NCBI GenBank assembly: GCA_003550305.1
Contig: QKYT01001304.1
Coordinates: 1-16,535, forward strand
Length of the DNA: 16,535 nucleotides
Source of the DNA: Glomus cerebriforme
Taxonomy: Eukaryota; Glomeromycota; Glomeromycetes; Glomerales; Glomeraceae
Direction: 5' to 3'
Under the pieces are notes generated by a model. The model saw nothing but the letters and a program-made list of their open reading frames with translations. It was not told the origin of the DNA and searched no databases. Below, piece by piece: positions 1 to 10,505 of the stretch. The translations under genes and the position numbers were made by a program. Each line of letters begins with the position of its first letter. The stretch's first letter is position 1.

Positions 1-581
1 TAACATAAACTTTATTCTATTTAGTTTGCTCCATTTTAACAATAAGGTATAGTATATGACAAGAATTCGCAACCCTAAGGCTGGAATTCGCAACTTTTTG
101 TGAAGTTTACGCTATTTTTTTTGTTAATACTACTAACAACTTACACACAAAATTTTACGATTTGGTGGGTCTTATTCTTACAAAGCTAAGAACAAGTTTT
201 CTTTCAGATTGCGCAGTTCGCGACTTATTTTTACTTGCGCATCGCTACAGAAACGTGATTTTGCCATAATTACACTATGATCACGTGATCAGATAGACTA
301 CACCCTTAAAATATATAATAATAGCAATTGGCGTAAATTATCATTTGTATAACAGAGTTTTATAAAATACAGTAGAAACACAAATTATTTTAATTTTAAT
401 CATTATTATTATACAAAAAAAAATTTTTTCATTACCACTCTAAAAATCAGAAAAAGGAAATTATTTTTTACATTAAATCTCTGTGAAATTAAAAAATTTT
501 TAATATATATATACCTTTAAATTTTTTTAGATAAAAAATATCAAATTACTCAAATAAATTTTAACAATAAATAAATTCCAA
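1..581. other. AT-rich non-coding flank
   Basis: No convincing open frame is present. Two copies of GAATTCGCAAC lie at 63-73 and 84-94, and a looser relative lies near 211-222. A palindromic E-box and TATA-like stretch (separate entry) fall inside. From about 400 on, the sequence is A/T homopolymer-rich and shows nothing further. Confidence 0.6.
278..320. promoter_or_regulatory. Palindromic E-box followed by TATA-like box
   Basis: Positions 278-291 read TGATCACGTGATCA, a perfect 14-bp palindrome centred on CACGTG, the binding core of bHLH-type regulators. About 20 bp downstream (310-320) is ATATATAATA, the best TATA-like stretch in this part. The arrangement suits a plus-strand core promoter, but no recognisable gene follows within 1 kb, so it may be an orphan promoter, serve a non-coding transcript, or be chance in AT-rich DNA. 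Confidence 0.3.
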
Positions 582-846
582 GGGTATGGTACGAAATCCC
601 AAAATTCAAAATTCTGAAATCCAAAATCCTGACAGGGTAAAAATCCTGACAGGTACAAAATCCCAAAAAATTAGCCCGCATTAAGCTTTAATGCTGCCCG
701 GAATTATAACTCATGATTTATAACTTTGAAAAAAAACCCCCAAAACTTAATTCTAGACGGCATTAAAGCTTAATGCAGGCCAATTTCAGGATTTCGTACC
801 TGTCAGGATTTTGAGTTTCAGGATTTCAGATGGCACCCAATTCCAA
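574..846. repeat. 8-bp target-site duplication AATTCCAA flanking the MITE
   Basis: AATTCCAA occurs at 574-581 and again at 839-846, directly abutting the two ends of the foldback element at 582-838. The copies are identical. Eight-base duplications are typical of hAT and also of P and Merlin transposases. Confidence 0.75.
582..838. mobile_element. Foldback MITE, 257 bp, probably non-autonomous hAT-type
   Basis: The element begins GGGTATGG and ends GGCACCC, so its tips are imperfect inverted repeats of GGGTRYC type. Most of its length folds back: the left arm (about 589-698) pairs with the right arm (about 759-838). The best stretch is 678-694 (GCATTAAGCTTTAATGC), whose exact reverse complement is at 760-776. 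The motif AAAATCCTGACAGG recurs, twice in the left arm and once inverted in the right arm. There is no coding capacity. The perfect 8-bp target duplication on either side shows it arrived by DNA transposition in trans; hAT is the first guess from duplication length, though the tips are not the classic CAGTG form. Confidence 0.75.
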
Positions 847-1591
847 TATAAGCAATTTATCTCTTTACTGACTTTGCATGTAAATAACTGTTTTTTTTTA
901 AAAAATTCGAGATGATAATGTGATTATAAAAAGATATAAAACTATAAAACTATATATAACTTTAGTTACATAATTAATAATAAACTTTGGAAATTTATCT
1001 TCTCACCAAATTTTTGCGTAATATCTAAAATTATCTAAATTTAGTAAAAAAAATTTTTTTTTATTTGTACTATGATTCTAAGAGACCTAAAAAAAAGAAA
1101 TAATTATTTATTACTAATGCCAATAATAAATAAAATTAAACTGTCACAAAATAATAACTGGAAGAAATGATAGGTTAGTACATAATACACATGATTAACA
1201 ATGCACGAAAATTTATGGTTATACAAATAAATAATTTGTGAAACAATTTATCATGTTGAATGAATAAAAAAATTTTTTAGTAGAAAAAAATCCTGTAAAA
1301 CCAGATACCATAATTTTTTTTAATTTTGAATTTTTTTTTTTTTAAAAAAAAATGGATTAGATAAATGATACTACAGAATGTTTATTACTTATAAAGGTAT
1401 TATCATTCAAAAAAAAATATTTTGTGAATTCTATTTACTTATACTTACATGTTGATGTAATGAATAAGCTAGTGTTAATAAATTTATACCCAAAAACAAA
1501 ATTGTCCAGTCATGATTTTTTTTTTACCTAATTTTTTTATTGTTAAATTAGGGGGAAACATATATTATTTGTTTGTTTCAGCTTTCAAAAA

Positions 1592-1690
1592 ATGGTATTT
1601 TATTATGATCGGATAAATTATCAGCCAGTATGCATAAATCTGGAAGAATTGAAGAAACTGGAATTAAATTCAGATAATTTCTACAAATAA
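1592..1690 (+). CDS. Possible small terminal exon or 32-residue ORF, unknown product
   Basis: An ATG at 1592 opens a 32-residue frame ending in TAA at 1688-1690. It follows a good 3' splice site (TTTGTTTCAG ending at 1581), and the frame stays open back to that site. The peptide is polar and non-repetitive (begins MVFYYDRINYQP, then a LEELKKLEL stretch), less A/T-biased than the surrounding DNA. No matching upstream exon or 5' splice site was found and no family is recognised. It could be the last exon of a small gene or chance. Confidence 0.2.
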   Translation: MVFYYDRINYQPVCINLEELKKLELNSDNFYK

Positions 1691-3759
1691 GATTAATATT
1701 CTTTAAAGACAGAGTTTATTTATCGCCGTTTTCAAATTAGGCTATTGATTTGTAATTATATTTGTAGTAGTACATTGACTATCCTACAAAAAAAAATAAT
1801 AATATCATAATCCTGGTCCCTTTATTAAAAAGTTTTTTTTTGATTTACAGGAATAAAGAGTTTTTATATTAAATACAGTATATTTAAGAATATTAAAATT
1901 TTCTTATAAATACTCCTGAAAATTTCCTTTATTAAAAATTTTCAAATAAACCTATTCCTTTTAGTACATTATATTTTTACTAAGTCCTCGTTACCTATAA
2001 GCAAATTCTCTATCAATTTTTATTTGAAAAATTTTGCAAATAAAAAAAAATTAAAATCACTATTTACTTCAATGTTACCAAGAAATTTTGAATAAAAAAA
2101 TTATATAAGAACATGCAGAACGTCACAATTCATAAATAATGCAAATAATAATATAAATTACAACCGTATTCCATGAACTTGCTTGATTAATAATTCCAAT
2201 ACAATTAACTGAATTGTTCAAATAGCTACATCACAAATTACAAATAATTATTTCAAAAATAACTTCTTTAATAAGATAAGCTTTAACGATGATAATAATT
2301 TTGAATTTTTAATTTTACCTGTTAGATTTTCAGGACCTTCATTATTTCCTTAAATAACTTCATAAAATTGATTTATTATTCATATATTCAATAATTACAA
2401 ATACTTTAATAATATTATAAAATCTTATATATTCTGATTTTTAAAGTAAGATTAATAACATTATGGAATTTTTATAAGACCTATAAATAAGCAAAATTAG
2501 TTGATGATAATATATACTATGTATTGTAAAATAATAAGATAATGTAGCACAAGAAATCACATAGCATATTCTTAGTACTGGTGTACATTTGAAATTATGA
2601 AAATTTATATTTTAATTCTGGCTTCAATTAAATTACTCAAATACTTGAATAACAAAATTAAAATTGTTATGTATTCAATTTTTATTGAATGATAATTTAT
2701 TACATTAAACATTAAAACAATGGATAAAAAATAATGGTAAGGAGGTTTATTTTAAACAAAAAAAAATTATTTACTAAACTTAAGAATCACAAAAATAAAT
2801 AAATAAATAAATAAAGATTTATAAGATAAAAAATCTGCATCTTTTGCATCATGTGAAAACAACAAATAAATTTTATTGGTAATACAATATCAACTGATGT
2901 TTATGTAATATAAGGAAATAAAGTCAATTAAAAAAAATAAAAAATTGAAAAATTGGCAATAACAAAAATAATGAGTCAATTTGACTGGCTCTCAAAATGC
3001 TGAAGAACTATAAAATAAGTTTTTATTATATAAAAATCTTTAAGATATAAATTTTTTGATATTCAAAATGCAGAGATTACTAAAAATCTTCATTGTTAGT
3101 TTTCCCTTTAATATTTTAGTTTAAACTTTGGTAATAAATAATTGATGACACATAAACTACTATTAAAGGTTAAACTTATAGATAGGAAGTATCCAAAATG
3201 CAATAATAACAAAATATGAAATGCTTAACTAAAATCCAATAAGTTACAGATAGAAATTATAAATAAGTCATTCTAAATGTCTTTAATAGAAGTTTTAAGA
3301 GTGAAAAGAATAAAATGTATGAATATGTGTTAATTAATTCTTTTTATAAGGGATTTGATTTTTTGGCAAAACCTACTGTATAAATATAGTTAATTACATA
3401 AAAAAATAATTTGTATCGCAAAGAGTCCAATAGGATTATTCATATTGTATTTCTGAATATTAGCATAAAATATAGTAATTACCAAAGAAGTGACTTTTTT
3501 TTTAATCTATTAAGGAATTTATGATAGACTTGTGCATGATCGACTGTACATTTATCTGTACTGTATAAAGTCTCTGTAACATTATCTATTATTTAAGGGT
3601 TGAAGGTCAACTAAGAGTAATTTTGCTATTGCTACAGATTACATAATAAAATGTTAAATTAATCAAATAGTTCGATCAAAAATAGTCATAATGGAAAAAG
3701 GTATATGATAATGTATGATGTATTATATCAAGGCAATAACTCAAAATTATCAATACCTG

Positions 3760-3770
3760 ATATATATATA
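3760..3770 (+). promoter_or_regulatory. TATA-like run upstream of the CRN relic
   Basis: ATATATATATA lies about 36 bp before the ATG at 3806. It may be the TATA box of the CRN/AAA gene, though the spacing leaves room for only a very short 5' leader, and alternating AT is common here. Confidence 0.22.
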
Positions 3771-3805
3771 GCACATCTGTGTGCCATTTCAGATATACTG
3801 ACATA

Positions 3806-5259
3806 ATGTTATACTTCATCATTCTTGGAGATGCTATTAGGAAATCTACTCTAGTTACTATCGATAAGAAAATGAAAGTTTTCCAACTCAGAAAAATCAT
3901 TTGAAAGTACAAAGAAAATTACTTCAATGATATTAAAGCAAATGCAGACCAACTGATCCTATGGAAGGTGCAAATTCTTACCAATGATATTAATCTAGAA
4001 ATTGAAATACATGCTAATGATGTTAAAAAAGAATTCAGAGGTAAAGAGTTAAACCCATTTAAAAATGCTATTAATTATTTTAATGAACCAGAACATCTTT
4101 TAGAAGAAGTATTCACAGAAATAAGTATCATCGTGCAATTTCCACCACCCAACACCACTGGTAAGTATCTTCCAATGGTTTACCTCTCAAACAAGAAATT
4201 TGCAGTAACTAAATATAATTTTGATGTTATTTTTTAATTGTTTTTAGCTACTGGACAAAAATAATCTGCAGATTCAGATATATTTTTATCACCAAAAAAA
4301 TCACTAGAATATTTCACTTTTCTTACTAACAGTCAATAACATTTACTTTTTTCAAACTATAGAATCCATTGATACAAAACCAAAAAAATTCTGATCAGAT
4401 ATATTATCATCAAATCTTTCAAGATAATTTCAATGAGATCATTTGATGATTTGAGGCAGGAAGGTTGTTATTATTTAGATAAGATTCATTTCATTTCTAA
4501 AATAGAGGCTCTTGGTACTCAGGCCATCCTTTTTCTACATGCTCATCATTTTAAAAAGACACTATTCCTCTCTACTTTGTCCTTTTATTATAATGTAAAG
4601 AACAGAGAATAATTTAAGCAATTATTCCAAGATCTATATATCAGGAAAGATCCTACACCATTAGCATCTAAGTTCCTTATTCTCAAATTCAATTTTGCTG
4701 GGCTTTATACTAATGAAACATATAAAGTCTTTAGGAGAACTTTGACAAAAGTTTGAATACAGATATATCAAAGTTTATGTACTGATATAAATAAGAGTTA
4801 GGAATTTACTTCCAAACTGTTAACGAAAAGGAGGATGCTTTGGTGAATTTCAAGAAGTTACTGGATGTGGTGGAATTGAGCAATAACAAGGTATTTTGTC
4901 CTTCATTTATTCATAATCTCTATTCAAAAAGTACTAAGCTAATATTCTTATGCATCTTTAGCTCTATGTTTTTATTAATAAATATGATACTAGTATGAAT
5001 AAAGTCCTTAAAAATGAAACACTCCTTCAAGCTCTCACCAGTCATCACAAAAACAAAAGTTATTCCACTAAAAGTAGATTTGAATCAATTGAAAGTTCAT
5101 TCAAACAATTTTTCAGTAGATTGAAGACTACTTATGATGAAGGCGTAGCTCATGTTTTTTTAACTGAGGTATGACTCCTATTATTATGGCTAAATTCACC
5201 TCAGTTTTAACATTTTGGTAGATTTAGCGTTAGATAAAAAATTCTGGGACTTGTATAAT
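3806..5259 (+). pseudogene. 5' half of a Crinkler/AAA-ATPase-like gene, decayed
   Basis: The frame starts at ATG 3806 with a CRN-type N-terminus: a short hydrophobic start ending LGD, then an L-x-LWKV motif at about 3959-3970, ending before a GT-AG intron (4161-4247, GTAAGT...TTTTTAG). In the same frame from 4433 comes an AAA-ATPase-like region (MRSFDDLRQEGCYYLDK..., FLSTLS). A second intron is at 4891-4961, with TACTAAG as a likely branch site, followed by FINKYDTSMN and VFLTE. The last alignable residues are FWDLYN at 5242-5259. CRN proteins are host-targeting or self/non-self effectors in fungi and oomycetes; the AAA-like part is a STAND-like NTPase in this family. Here the P-loop region reads HAHHFKKT and the Walker B-like Asp-Glu reads Asn-Lys, so it would be inactive. 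There are many stops (e.g. 3896, 4260, 4337) and frameshifts near 4750 and 5168. The C-terminal part is missing here and appears at 13844-14912. Confidence 0.72.
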
Positions 5260-5650
5260 TTATTGTGGTTTTCAAAATTATTGAAATTAATCTGCAATGA
5301 CGATCATTAAAAAACACAAAACACAAAAACACAAAACACAGATTTAAATTCAAAAAATTGAAATAAAATGATAAAATATTATAGAAAGTTGTGTTAAAGC
5401 ACAAAAAAAAATATAAAATTAATAAAAATCCTTCGCAACCTATTTTATTTAAACATAGTTTCTTTATAATTCATTTAATTAAATAATATTATTTACATCA
5501 TATCTAACATTAATAAAGATATATAATGTTAGATTAATTTTCATTAAAACAATAATCAAATAAATGAAATAAACTTATAAAATCTACCACTTTACTTAAT
5601 TTAATATAAATTACTTTTTGTCTTTACTAAAAATTTATACATATCAGCGG
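5260..5650. other. AT-rich spacer between the gene break and the retroelement
   Basis: No coding content is seen. It has a CACAAAACACAAAA-type simple repeat near 5309-5340 and an inverted repeat at 5502-5534. Confidence 0.5.
5502..5534. repeat. Short hairpin, 11-bp stem
   Basis: ATCTAACATTA (5502-5512) is the exact reverse complement of TAATGTTAGAT (5524-5534), with an 11-nt loop. It may be a remnant tip of another element or a cruciform-prone site; function unknown. Confidence 0.4.
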
Positions 5651-5774
5651 TGTTAGTATGAAACATTACTGTGCTGATTTACTGTGCCGTACTGTGCCAC
5701 TCTATGATCATGATTTCCATGATCACGGTGATCTTAATGATAGTAGTGATATTAATAATCTTAGTGATAGTTAA
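5651..5774 (+). repeat. Left terminal inverted repeat
   Basis: About 124 bp that match the reverse complement of 11159-11282 with 12 differences in the first 120, all transitions. Three subterminal copies of ACTGTGC(C) lie at 5668, 5681 and 5691, spaced 13 and 10 bp, followed by TGATCATG-like and GATAGT-like short repeats. Repeated subterminal motifs of this kind are common binding sites for DNA transposases. A 72-codon frame inside is low-complexity and not a gene. Confidence 0.85.
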
Positions 5775-6044
5775 AATAGTTAGGATAGTTAAGATATTTA
5801 ATTTCTTTATTATATTTATTATATTTATTATCTTTATTATTATAGTTATGATAGTTAATATCTTTTTCTTATATTTTATTTTTGTATAAATATTCTGAGA
5901 ATTTTATTAAGTTCTCCTTAGTTCTTGTAATTTCAATTGAATAATAAAATATCTTTTACCTAAAAATCTATACTGTTTACCAATTAAAGAGCGAACTGAT
6001 ACTCTACAAATATAAATTATTGTTACCACTATCGTTAAACTTAA
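5775..6044 (+). other. Leader of the retroelement with TTATTATA simple repeats
   Basis: Between the left inverted repeat and the first coding remnant. TTATTATATT/TTATTATC-type repeats occupy about 5808-5855; the rest is AT-rich. No primer-binding site next to an LTR could be recognised. Confidence 0.45.
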
Positions 6045-6208
6045 TTAATTTTATTCGAACATAAAGAAGAAAAGTTAAAGATAAAGGAATCAAGAATACG
6101 ATTAGACGTAACAAGTGGTGATTCCTGCCAGGTTACCTCTTTAATTGATAGTATAGCAAGGAAAGAATTAAGAGACNAAGAGATTAGAAACGCCTTGAGA
6201 AGTGCATG
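6045..6208 (+). pseudogene. Short open remnant upstream of gag
   Basis: This frame is open from 6045 to the TGA at 6207 and encodes a charged peptide with a KEEKLKIKESRIR stretch followed by LIDSIARKELRD. It contains one N (6176). It lacks an ATG. Its stop overlaps the ATG of the next frame as ATGA (6206-6209), so it may be the N-terminal part of the gag precursor separated by a one-base change, or a spurious frame. No family is recognised. Confidence 0.3.
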
Positions 6209-8274
6209 AACTTTGAAGAGATCGAGATAAATACAGTGATACATACATTAAGACATTACTCAAATTTCCCGCTAAATGAAGACCATTCTTGTTATATCTG
6301 TTATCCAGTACCACCATTACAATCTATTAATACTGCTTTTGGAAATTTTTGGATTTGGATTAGTCGTACTTTTAATGCAGAAACTTACACAGCCTATATC
6401 ATTATAGCTTTTAATCTATTCAGTTATTTAGTCTCAACTACATTATCTGGACAACAAAGTGATCAGCTACCTTTAGTACTTATACGCTTACTTACTAGTA
6501 TCTGATATCTAAGAAGACCTTTTTTATCTGAAGTTTTATTTAATTATACATTAGGAATAACTGTTAGAACCAATTGTTTTGAATACCCCATTAACATATA
6601 TATTTTTAATGAGACATACCAAGAATTATTAGACCAAATTCTTATATCTATATAACACGATCAATACCTCTTAAGACAAATTAGTATATCCTCGCCAGTA
6701 TCTTCAGAAAGTTCTATAGAATTAACAGAATTAAATAACCCAACACTGCCAAATCTTGTTAAAACACCCACACTACCTATCTTAGTACAAACACTGATAC
6801 CACTGAATTTAACACGTACACCTACACCTACACCACCAAATACACCACCAAACGTCAATATGGGAGCTAATGCAAATGAATTAGGACAACTTTACAATAG
6901 AATCTTTGGAACTGATGGAGCCCGATTAGAAGCCATAGCTAATGCATATCAAAATGCCGAACAAGCAATAGTGAAGGTTGATACTTTTAGTGGAGCAGAG
7001 GGAAAAGATCTGGTAGAATGGCTCAAAGCTTTTAATAGAGCTGCTATAACTAATAAATGGACTACAGAAGCTAGAAAGAAAGCTGTTGCTAGAGATTATC
7101 TAAAAGGAGCAGCTGCTGATTGGTTTGAAGGTGCTTCAGCAGGAATGGGTAATCATTTTGCTACTGGAGCTAATGGAGGAGCTAACTTTACTGATCTCTT
7201 CAATAGATGATTTGTAAGTGAAACCAGAAAGAACTAATGGTACCAAGAATTAACCTCTTTATGTTAAAAGAATGATAAATCAGTTGATTCATACGCTAAC
7301 AAGTTTAAGAAGCTGACAGATCGAGTAGATTTACAAGATGCTAACCAAAAGAAAATAATGTTTTTAATGGGACTTAATCCTGCCTATACTTCTCTTGTAT
7401 ATGCTCGCAACTCTGCTGATCTTAATGCCACTATAAATGCTGCAAGACTAGTAGAAATCAGGTTTAATTACGCTTCTAGAACTACTAAGTCCTAAGGAAC
7501 CACTACTGCTTCAAGTTCTAAACTTAAAATTTCTGAAACTAAAGTTGATAAATTAATTAAAAAGTTAGAACAACTTATTATCAACTATGCCAACCTTACA
7601 ACTGCATTATTAGCTCAACCGCAAGAAAGGAGAAGTTATCTACCAATAAATCAAGGAAGACCAAGGAACAATAATTTTAATGCATCTAGGCCAAGCGGAT
7701 CTAATTTTAAGTACTATAATTGTAATCAACCTGGACATATGGTTAGAGATTGTCCTTATCCTAACCAAAGGTATAAAAGACAACCTAGACCCACCAATGT
7801 ATCTAGAACTCCTCAATATGAAACCAGAGATGTAAACTATCTAGATGACTTTGAGTATGATGAAGAATACAAAGAAGAATATGAAGAGGATGATGGAGAA
7901 GAATATGAGGTTTACTTAAACACTCGCTTAGGATCTTATCTTCACAGCCCAGTCTTCAAGAATAAGAGAGCGTAAAGAAGTGAATCTAGAAGAGAGGAAA
8001 ATTTAAGAAAAACTATCCCCTTTAATGTACTAATTACCAACAAAGATATGGAAGATGTTGAAGTTCAATTACCTATAACTACTACTACTTCTTCAACCAA
8101 GACCACTAAGACCCCTAGGAGAAGATTGTTACCTGCATCTATTGAGCAATTAACTGAGTTCAACATAGCCACCTATTTGCAGAACTTATCTTGTGGGTTA
8201 TCTATTGGACAAGCTGCACATATTATCCTTACTTACCATTTCAGATTATCAAGAACAGTAAGAAGATCACGTGA
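6206..8274 (+). pseudogene. Gag-like capsid/nucleocapsid polyprotein (Ty3/gypsy), broken
   Basis: One frame carries the whole region from ATG 6206, with stops at 6503, 6653, 7208, 7235, 7265, 7493 and 7973. The first third is unlike typical gag and includes a hydrophobic membrane-like segment (AYIIIAFNLFSYLV, near 6392-6433). Then come a Thr/Pro-rich linker (about 6765-6855) and a retrotransposon gag domain from about 6975 (FSGAEGKDLVEWLKAFNRAA, later SVDSYANKFKKL). The nucleocapsid knuckle at 7712-7753 reads Y-x2-C-x4-H-x4-C: the first Cys of CCHC has become Tyr. Next are a strongly acidic stretch (about 7829-7915) and a pre-protease segment with NIATYLQNLSCGLSIGQAAH (8162-8221). Gag packages the element RNA into particles. 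Stops match CAA-to-TAA or CGA-to-TGA changes where context allows judgement. The next frame lies at -1, at 8275. Confidence 0.85.
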
Positions 8275-10505
8275 AAAGCTCAACAAGACACTCAGGAAGC
8301 AAACTTAGCAGATAGCAATGAAGAACCAATTATCACTGCCAAATATACCTTTAGAATAGGACAAAAAGCACAAACTGCTATTATAGATAGTGGAGCAGCC
8401 ACCAGTATTATGACTAAGGCCCTTTTAAACAAATTAGGCTATAAAATCGATAGACCATCCAAAATAATTGTAGTAACTGCCAATGGAGCAAGAATCAGAT
8501 CCCTAGAAATACTTGACAACATCCCTATAGTTATAGAAAAGATAGAAATTCCCACGTCTTTCCAAGTCTTAGATTCCAAAGATAAGGTTCTTATTCTAGG
8601 AAATAATTAGTTAAAAGAAGCAAATGCTACTATGGGTTAGAAACAGTCAACTCTCACTATTCGCAAGCATAATATTACAGTCAAAATTCACATTACTTTT
8701 ACCAAAATAGCTAAGGTTACCATTCAAGAGTTAGATTATGACTCTAAAGATGATTACTATGAAGATGAACTTTTGGATGAATATTATGTCTATTACTCAG
8801 ACATGACGAATGAAGAAGAAGCCTCTAAAAACGAAATGACCTACAATCCTTGGAGTGAGGTATACTCATCTTACAATTCGGAAGTAGAATTTGAAGAAGA
8901 AGATTTTCTAGATAACAACAATCTAGCAGTATTTCTAGCAGAAAGCGCTAAAGAATTAAGTGAAAAAGAACAAGCCTCAGAAGATCAGCATGTAGGACTT
9001 CTTGATTACTATCAACAGCAAGCATTCCATTATCTCTTGAAAGAGTATGCTGATATATGTGCCAAAGGACAAACTGAAATAGGACAAACCACTATAGTTA
9101 AACACAAAATCCATACAGGAGACACTTTACCTGTAGCTCAAAAACCTTACCGTACTAATCCTGAAAATACTCAATTTCTGAAAGAAAAAATCAAAAAGAT
9201 GGAAGCAAATGGAATTATCAGATGCTCACACAATCCCTGGGCCTTTCCAGTTGTCATAGTAGAAAAGAAAGGAGGAGACAAGCGTCTATACATAGACTAT
9301 CGCAGATTAAACGCTCTCACCAAAATTGATGCTTACCCTCTACTAAGGATCGATGACTTATTAGATTCTTTAGGTGGATCTCAATAGTTTACTACTCTAG
9401 ATTTAGCTAGTGGATATTGGCAAGTATCTATGCATCCTAATGACATTGAAAAAACTGCTTTTATCATACCATTAGACCTCTACAAATTTTTAGTTATACC
9501 TTTTGACCTTAATAATACCCCTAGAACTTTTCAAAGATTTATGAATTGGATACTGAAAGATTATTTTGGACTCTTTGTAGCAGTTTATTTGGATGATATT
9601 ATTATTTATTCAAAAGGATCTTTAGAATTACATTTGGACCATGTAAAACAAGTGTTTCAAACTTTACGTGAAGCTCAACTTAGTATTAAATTGAAAAAGT
9701 GCCACTTCTGCTATCCCTCACTCTCCTTTTTAGGACATATAGTAGGATAAGGAAGTATCCATCCAGATCCTGAAAAGATAGAAAAAGTTAGAAATTTCCC
9801 CATTCCAAAGAATTTAACCTAACTTCAAGCTGCACTTGGACTTTTTGGTTATTACCGAAAATTCATTAAAGATTTTGTCTGCCACACTAAGCCATTGACC
9901 ATATTACTTAAAAAGGAAATACCCTTTCAATAGACAGAAAAATAGCAAGTTGCCATTGATAAACTCAAGGAAAGGCTTATTAAAGTATCTATCTTGCAAT
10001 ATCCTGACTTTGAAGCCTCTTCACTTTATACACTGACGCTTGCAAGTTTGGACTTGAAGCTGTACTATTCCAGAAAGTTGACGGACAAGAATGCGTAGTT
10101 GCTTATACCAGTCAAACAACTAACAAAGCTGAAGAAAATTATCCCATTACAGACTTAGAATGTCTTGCTATCGTATGGGCTGTTAAACATTTTTACTATT
10201 ATCTAAGTCGACCATTCTCCATTATAACAGATCACTCAGCTCTCAAATAATTAAAGACTTCAAAGATGCCTAAAGGACGTAGAGCACGTTGGATTATAGA
10301 ACTCCAACAATACAATTTTACCATTGAACACTGCCCAGGCAAACACAATGCCAATGCTGACGCTTTATCACGAATGTATGATGACAATGCAGCACAAGAG
10401 GAAGAAAATGAGTATTTCTTAGTCATTACATATGACACTGATACTGAAGAAAATGAAGAACCAAAAGCAAAATCCTCATTGATGGCATTAGTTAAAAGCA
10501 ACAAG
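8275..10505 (+). pseudogene. Pol: aspartic protease, reverse transcriptase, RNase H (Ty3/gypsy), broken
   Basis: The frame opens about 8275, one base back from gag. The protease active site DSGAATS is at 8386-8406. An acidic linker follows (about 8740-8940). The reverse transcriptase shows RLYIDYRRLNALTK (about 9283-9324), FTTLDLASGYWQV (9388-9426), PFDLNNTPRTFQ (about 9502-9537) and the catalytic YLDD at 9586-9597. RNase H starts with LYTDAC near 10026, continues with NYPITDLECLA and ITDHSALK, and ends at GKHNANADALSR near 10375. A one-base loss around 10020-10026 moves RNase H to the next frame. Stops lie at 8306 (gag frame), 8608, 8638, 9385, 9748, 9820, 9931, 9943 and 10248; those in conserved motifs replace Trp (9385, 9931) or Gln (9820, 10248). 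The enzyme would copy element RNA to DNA. It belongs clearly to Ty3/gypsy by the RT and RNase H motifs. Confidence 0.93.

Larger units (their letters stand above)
847..3805. other. Long AT-rich non-coding stretch
   Basis: Nearly 3 kb with no substantial open frame on either strand. It contains long A and T runs (for example 1313-1351), an AAAT microsatellite around 2794-2813, and a possible small exon at 1592-1690. I see no RNA gene, transposase remnant or clear terminal repeat. It reads as intergenic or thoroughly eroded repeat DNA. Confidence 0.6.

Noticed and set aside
3676..5404. Minus-strand frames at 3676-3912 and 5207-5404
   Set aside because: Opposite the CRN N-terminus and the gene-break spacer; low-complexity, Phe/Tyr/Ile-driven.
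5671..5889. 72-codon plus-strand frame, Ile/Val-rich, with a similar 63-codon frame on the minus strand at 11071-11262
   Set aside because: They resemble each other only because both run through the inverted repeat; the peptide is simple-sequence translation of GAT/AGT repeats.
6041..6858. Minus-strand frames at 6041-6244 and 6661-6858
   Set aside because: Opposite the gag leader; the second is a Gly/Val-rich translation of the Thr/Pro-coding linker.
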